Assembly (NCBI RefSeq): GCF_024713975.1
Contig: NC_091113.1
Span: forward strand, 7,886,501 to 7,950,500
Direction: 5' to 3'
Length of the DNA: 64,000 bases
Source: Paralichthys olivaceus
Lineage: Eukaryota > Chordata > Actinopteri > Pleuronectiformes > Paralichthyidae
Below are positions 47,446-64,000 of the stretch, in pieces. The position numbers and the translations under genes are program-made. Position 1 is the first letter of the stretch, and each line of letters opens with the position of its first letter. The notes under the pieces were generated by a model. The model had not been told where the DNA came from. It searched no databases and worked only from the letters and a program-made list of their open reading frames with translations.

Positions 47446-48887
47446 CTCTTTCAGCAATGGACAAACCTCTTCTGAGCCACAGACGAATATATGCTTCACT
47501 AATGGTTTATTTAACTTGCTGACGGTCACGAGAAAATATTGATGGTGTAGCTGTAATTTGTACCAAGATAATAGCAGTTTGGAACCTGCATCCCCCCCCC
47601 GTTGGACATAAACAGTAAATGTCCGCACAAGTGGGTCCAGACTTTCTTTGCAGCACATCAACACTACAATAGGCTCGTATCACCACAAGCTCTCTTGATA
47701 TCTTGATCTGTGTATTCCACTGTGCAGCGCTTTATCACTGCAACGTATTTGAACTCTTTATGTTTTATTTCCGGTTAGAATCTGTTAGAAATGTAATTAA
47801 TATTCCCACTCGATAATCTGCAGTCGTTTTCTCACACACTCGCTCATTTGGTAATTATTAACAGTTGTGTTTTCACATACATCCCCTTCGGAGGATGTCA
47901 GGAGATTTACCCAGAGTTCAGTGCATGTCTGAAAGCAGCGAGTACTTTCAAAGACAATAATGAACTAATATTCCAAGATTACACTCAATTGCAAATTAGC
48001 GGCATCCCACAATTCTGCATGATGCCTCAGGTGCACATACAGCCTCCATATTCTTTTCATAGAATAATAATTTTATCATGTTAAGGACATAGCGTGAATA
48101 ATTAGCAAGAGAGATGCACATGACAACGAATCCTATTTATGTCTTATGTCCTCAGTCCAAACAAATGTAAACCGCAGCTCCCAGGGTTTGATCAAACATA
48201 TCAATATTCAGCTGATAAAGCCTTTAATCTGTGGCCAGGAGAATCGCACATAACTCATCCACAACAGGGAGTTTCCACTAATGATCAAAAATGACAAGGA
48301 AATATGAAGTAAATAGCTGATCAAGAATTTAAATAGGCCTCTGCATTCATAATACAGCACCCTACATAATAAGAGCTGACCTTGTTTGGTGGAGAAGTGG
48401 GAACAATTCAAAAGGAATGGAACAATGAACTGTTAGATGCATTTCTCTGATGTTCATTGTTAATTCAAGAGAATAAAGAAACCTTGGGGTTACTGTACTA
48501 ATTTTATGATCACTCAGTTCAACTGTACGAGCACAAATTCAACTCAACTCAGAATTAGGTGATCACTCCGGCTGGAAGCAGCTGACTGCTTCATTTCATG
48601 TGCCATGAGTCAACACACTATTCCTGGGTGAACTTGCGACTAAGTTGGATTGTTAATGTGCAGTTATTGTTTTTTTTAATGGTATTGGAGTTATATCACT
48701 TAAGTTTCACTCTTCACTGGGGCACTATATGATTCCCTGCTCCCCCATCTGCCATTTCTACATTAAAACCTGAGCTGTGAAATAACTGAATAAATGGATA
48801 AGACACTGTGAGGACAACAAAACAAAGAGTTTATGAAGGTGTGCTGCACAAAGTACAATAAGAAATCAGGTCAAGTCTGTGGATTTC

Positions 48888-49080
48888 TAAAAGTCAGTAG
48901 GATTCTGGGAACCATGAATGTTGGATCGTGTGTCATATCTATTGAGGAGAGGTTGAGATACTTACTGATTAAGTGAAAACCTGCTGATGGCCCTAAAGGA
49001 AACATCAGGGGCTCAAAAAAGTCACTGGATGGATTTCATGGTAATCCATCCAATTACCATCCTGCTACCATGACTACAAA
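48888..49080 (+). repeat. Fish interspersed repeat fragment (AGTCAGTAGGATTC type)
   Basis: Modules in order: AAAGTCAGTAGGATTCTGGG, AACCATGAATGTTGGATC, GGTTGAGATACTTACTGA, AACATCAGGGGCTCAAAAAA, TTTCATGGTAATCCATCCAA. I recognise these as a high-copy teleost repeat, here rearranged or degraded. Confidence 0.6.
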
Positions 49081-49794
49081 CAAGTTGCTCTTTGAAAGGT
49101 AACGGGAACGTCAATCATGCATAGATGAATTAATAGTACGTGTAATTGGCAGAAGTAAACTGATATTCTGCGAGGAAACAATACTAACTGGAGATCATCC
49201 AAGAAAAAAAAAAGTCAGTTTCGTGATTTTTTTTCATCACTTCTTTAATTAAAGATTCCATTACCAAACTGCGATAAACAGGGTTTGTGTTCATGACTTT
49301 ATGACAGATGGAAGCCAAAAGGTCAAAGACACACATGAGGTTCACTGCCGAGGGATCAATCCAGAAGGAAACCCCTGTGTGTCTCTGGTCGATCCCCTCG
49401 AGAGAGACGCCACCAAAGGTTTCTTTTGAACTCGGCAAGCTACAAAGAGAGACCCCCTACTTACAGGTACTGATTCCATGAAGGCAGACAGCGCCAAGCT
49501 CGGAGACGCCCACACCTCATTCATTCACTTACAGACTCCCAGGAGTCCATTCACCAACAGGCACTGTGGGGACAAAACTAATTTAACATTCGACTAAATA
49601 TATTTAGTCAATAAACGCCTGCTGACTCGGTAACTGTGCAGTGACAGAGAACCGCTCGTTAAGCACGTAACTAAATAATCACACAGAGGAAAAGACAAAA
49701 CAGGCAACGGTGAAATACTAAGTAAAGTGTCGATAATCAAATGAAAAAGTAGACTTAGAAACACTTAAACCACCTGTTAGGCACATTAAGGGAG

Positions 49795-49880
49795 CTGCCA
49801 TTTATGACGCTGTGTAATTTGGTGCAGAATTTAAGCAGTTGCCTTGGCTGAGGTATGTGCTCTACTGAGTGCCATTCGTG
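49795..49880 (+). repeat. Fish interspersed repeat, short 3' end fragment
   Basis: GTGTAATTTGGTGCAGAATT then GCCTTGGCTGAGGTATGTGC and TCTACTGAGTGCCATTCGTG, the same family as at 12838 and 18201. Confidence 0.6.
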
Positions 49881-50399
49881 TTAACATATAAACATCATCT
49901 TTTTTAATATCGTGAATCCAATGTCATATAAAATTGTGCCCCAAGAACATTTCATATGCCAACAAATACCACATGTATGTTGCTTAAAAAAACCTACAAA
50001 TTTATCTCCTGTGTACAAACCTCTGAGACGTCTGTCGAGCAGCTTCTTCTTCTTCCTGATGCAAATGAAGCTGTGTGTTGTCCGACAGTGAAAGCACACA
50101 GGAGCCCCACTGCCTGACTCGTGCCTCTGACTGGATGTTCTATGATCTACTCTTTACTTAATGAGGTGCCATGTACAGTTTATATAAAAGGTATGACCTT
50201 ATTAAACTGTGAGTGAAAGGGTGAGGTGATAGCCGGAGGAAGATAAATGGCGAGGCTGTAGGAAACCCATTTAGCCTGTTACATCCGTGGGACAAGACGC
50301 CGTCTCTTGATTGTTCAAAGATGTATCACTGACATCTGGGGCTCCATTCAAATGGTGCTATAGAATATAATAGATTTTTTATATTTAAACTGATTCATT

Positions 50400-50405
50400 T
50401 TTATT
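50400..50405 (-). terminator. Candidate poly(A) signal of parg
   Basis: AATAAA on the reverse strand, about 690 bp past the parg stop. Confidence 0.3.
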
Positions 50406-51090
50406 AAAGTGGTTTGAAACAACACAAAAATTCTTCATATCCATTCAGGAGTAGATATTTCACAATTATTAGAAACAGATTTTACACTGAAATCATATGC
50501 AACAAACAAACCAAATGATGATTTCTACTGCAACTGATTCTTTTGAATCATACAAACCAAAAAAACAATTTATTCATGGATCCACGATCACATCTAGAAT
50601 GTTGCTATAAATGTAGAAGGTAAGAGATTACTTCACCGAGAGCCAGGCTGCTTTTTAAATCAGCTTTCCAGAGTCCGCTCCAAGCTTTCTGATCCCCGCT
50701 CTTGTTATTCTTTTCCTTTAACTCGATTTCTGACAGCCAATTCAATTAGGCTGGATATGTGTGGGTGTAAAAAAAGGCAACATGACAAAGTCTGAAGATG
50801 GATGGCAACCTTTGCTTCACCATTAAAATCACAATTGCGTCGTATTGAAGCTCAATACATTGGCGTATTACCAGCAGCGGCAAAATGAACACAGCTTGGA
50901 CTCCAGCGACAACAGGGTCATAACTAATCAACTCCTGCATTTCAGTTGTTGTTCTTTCAAAAGGATCTGCACGCCAGATTTTCAAATTATGGTAAAAATC
51001 TAAAATAAAGCTTAAATAAGAGTGAGAATATTTCAGTTCCGTGTTTCACTTTCTGAAGATAAGGCGCGGTGACTCATCAGCCACCTGACC

Positions 51091-63805
<12,715 letters not shown>

Positions 63806-64000
63806 CTTGGAGAGAGCGAGAGATCTGTTTGTTGTTTTGCCATAAAACTCAGCTGTGACATTATTAGCTGTTTGGACTAAGAAGTTGGATATGGACGGAT
63901 ACAATTTACAGCTGTGGTCCCCTTTAAAAATGTTTGAATAGTATCTAACATTATACAGAATAAGAAGTATTAAGGAAATATAAGCAATGCATAATATTAG

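Larger units (their letters stand above)
37867..51090. other. Large interval without a recognisable gene (chat to parg)
   Basis: Every open frame is short and lacks domains or matching splice neighbours. It holds the tandem repeat at 45352, interspersed repeats at about 47355, 48888 and 49795, and an (AT)n run at about 42704-42725. Stretches near 39.4-39.8 kb, 41.2-41.6 kb and 43.2-44.7 kb are less AT-rich than their surroundings and could be regulatory. That is a guess from composition alone. The right end (about 50400-51090) is probably the parg 3' UTR. Confidence 0.5.

Noticed and set aside
47079-47522. 147-codon open frame in the chat-parg gap
   Set aside because: It contains a common fish interspersed repeat and has no domain.

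Overview
The window is a stretch of vertebrate nuclear DNA, almost certainly from a spiny-rayed teleost fish. The genes are vertebrate-specific, with short introns and GT-AG splice sites. The non-coding DNA is AT-rich and carries several interspersed repeat families common in fish. There are no bacterial, phage or organellar features.

Left block (about 0-17 kb): the last coding exon of cdhr1 (+), lrit2 (-), lrit1 (-) and rgr (+). This is the gene order and orientation of human 10q23 (CDHR1-LRIT2-LRIT1-RGR). It is a retina-centred cluster: a photoreceptor outer-segment cadherin, two LRR/Ig/FN3 membrane proteins of retinal neurons, and the RPE/Mueller-glia opsin of the visual cycle. Exon joins for lrit2 (3 exons, 559 aa), lrit1 (4 exons, 649 aa) and rgr (7 exons, 293 aa) were worked out by phase and all close in frame.

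Middle block (about 21-33.4 kb): the cholinergic gene locus. The intronless vesicular acetylcholine transporter slc18a3 lies just upstream of, and in the same orientation as, choline acetyltransferase chat (14 coding exons, 634 aa). Three RE1/NRSE-type REST sites frame it by eye: a split one upstream of slc18a3 and a tight convergent pair in chat intron 1. One chat intron is a 90-nt, in-frame GC-AG intron.

Right block (about 33.4-64 kb): a 17.7 kb interval with no recognisable gene, holding a short LTR-flanked element and several repeats. It is followed by the C-terminal half of parg (poly(ADP-ribose) glycohydrolase, -, 11 exons, 403 aa). The gene's 5' part lies beyond the right edge. In human, CHAT, SLC18A3 and PARG sit together at 10q11.23, so the window joins two human chromosome-10 blocks that are far apart in man. 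The junction lies at about 17-22 kb.

I found no undescribed multi-gene system. The best leads are regulatory: the RE1 arrangement at the cholinergic locus, the compact rgr promoter with a near-perfect palindrome upstream, divergent CTCF-like motifs at the synteny junction, and the in-frame GC-AG intron of chat.
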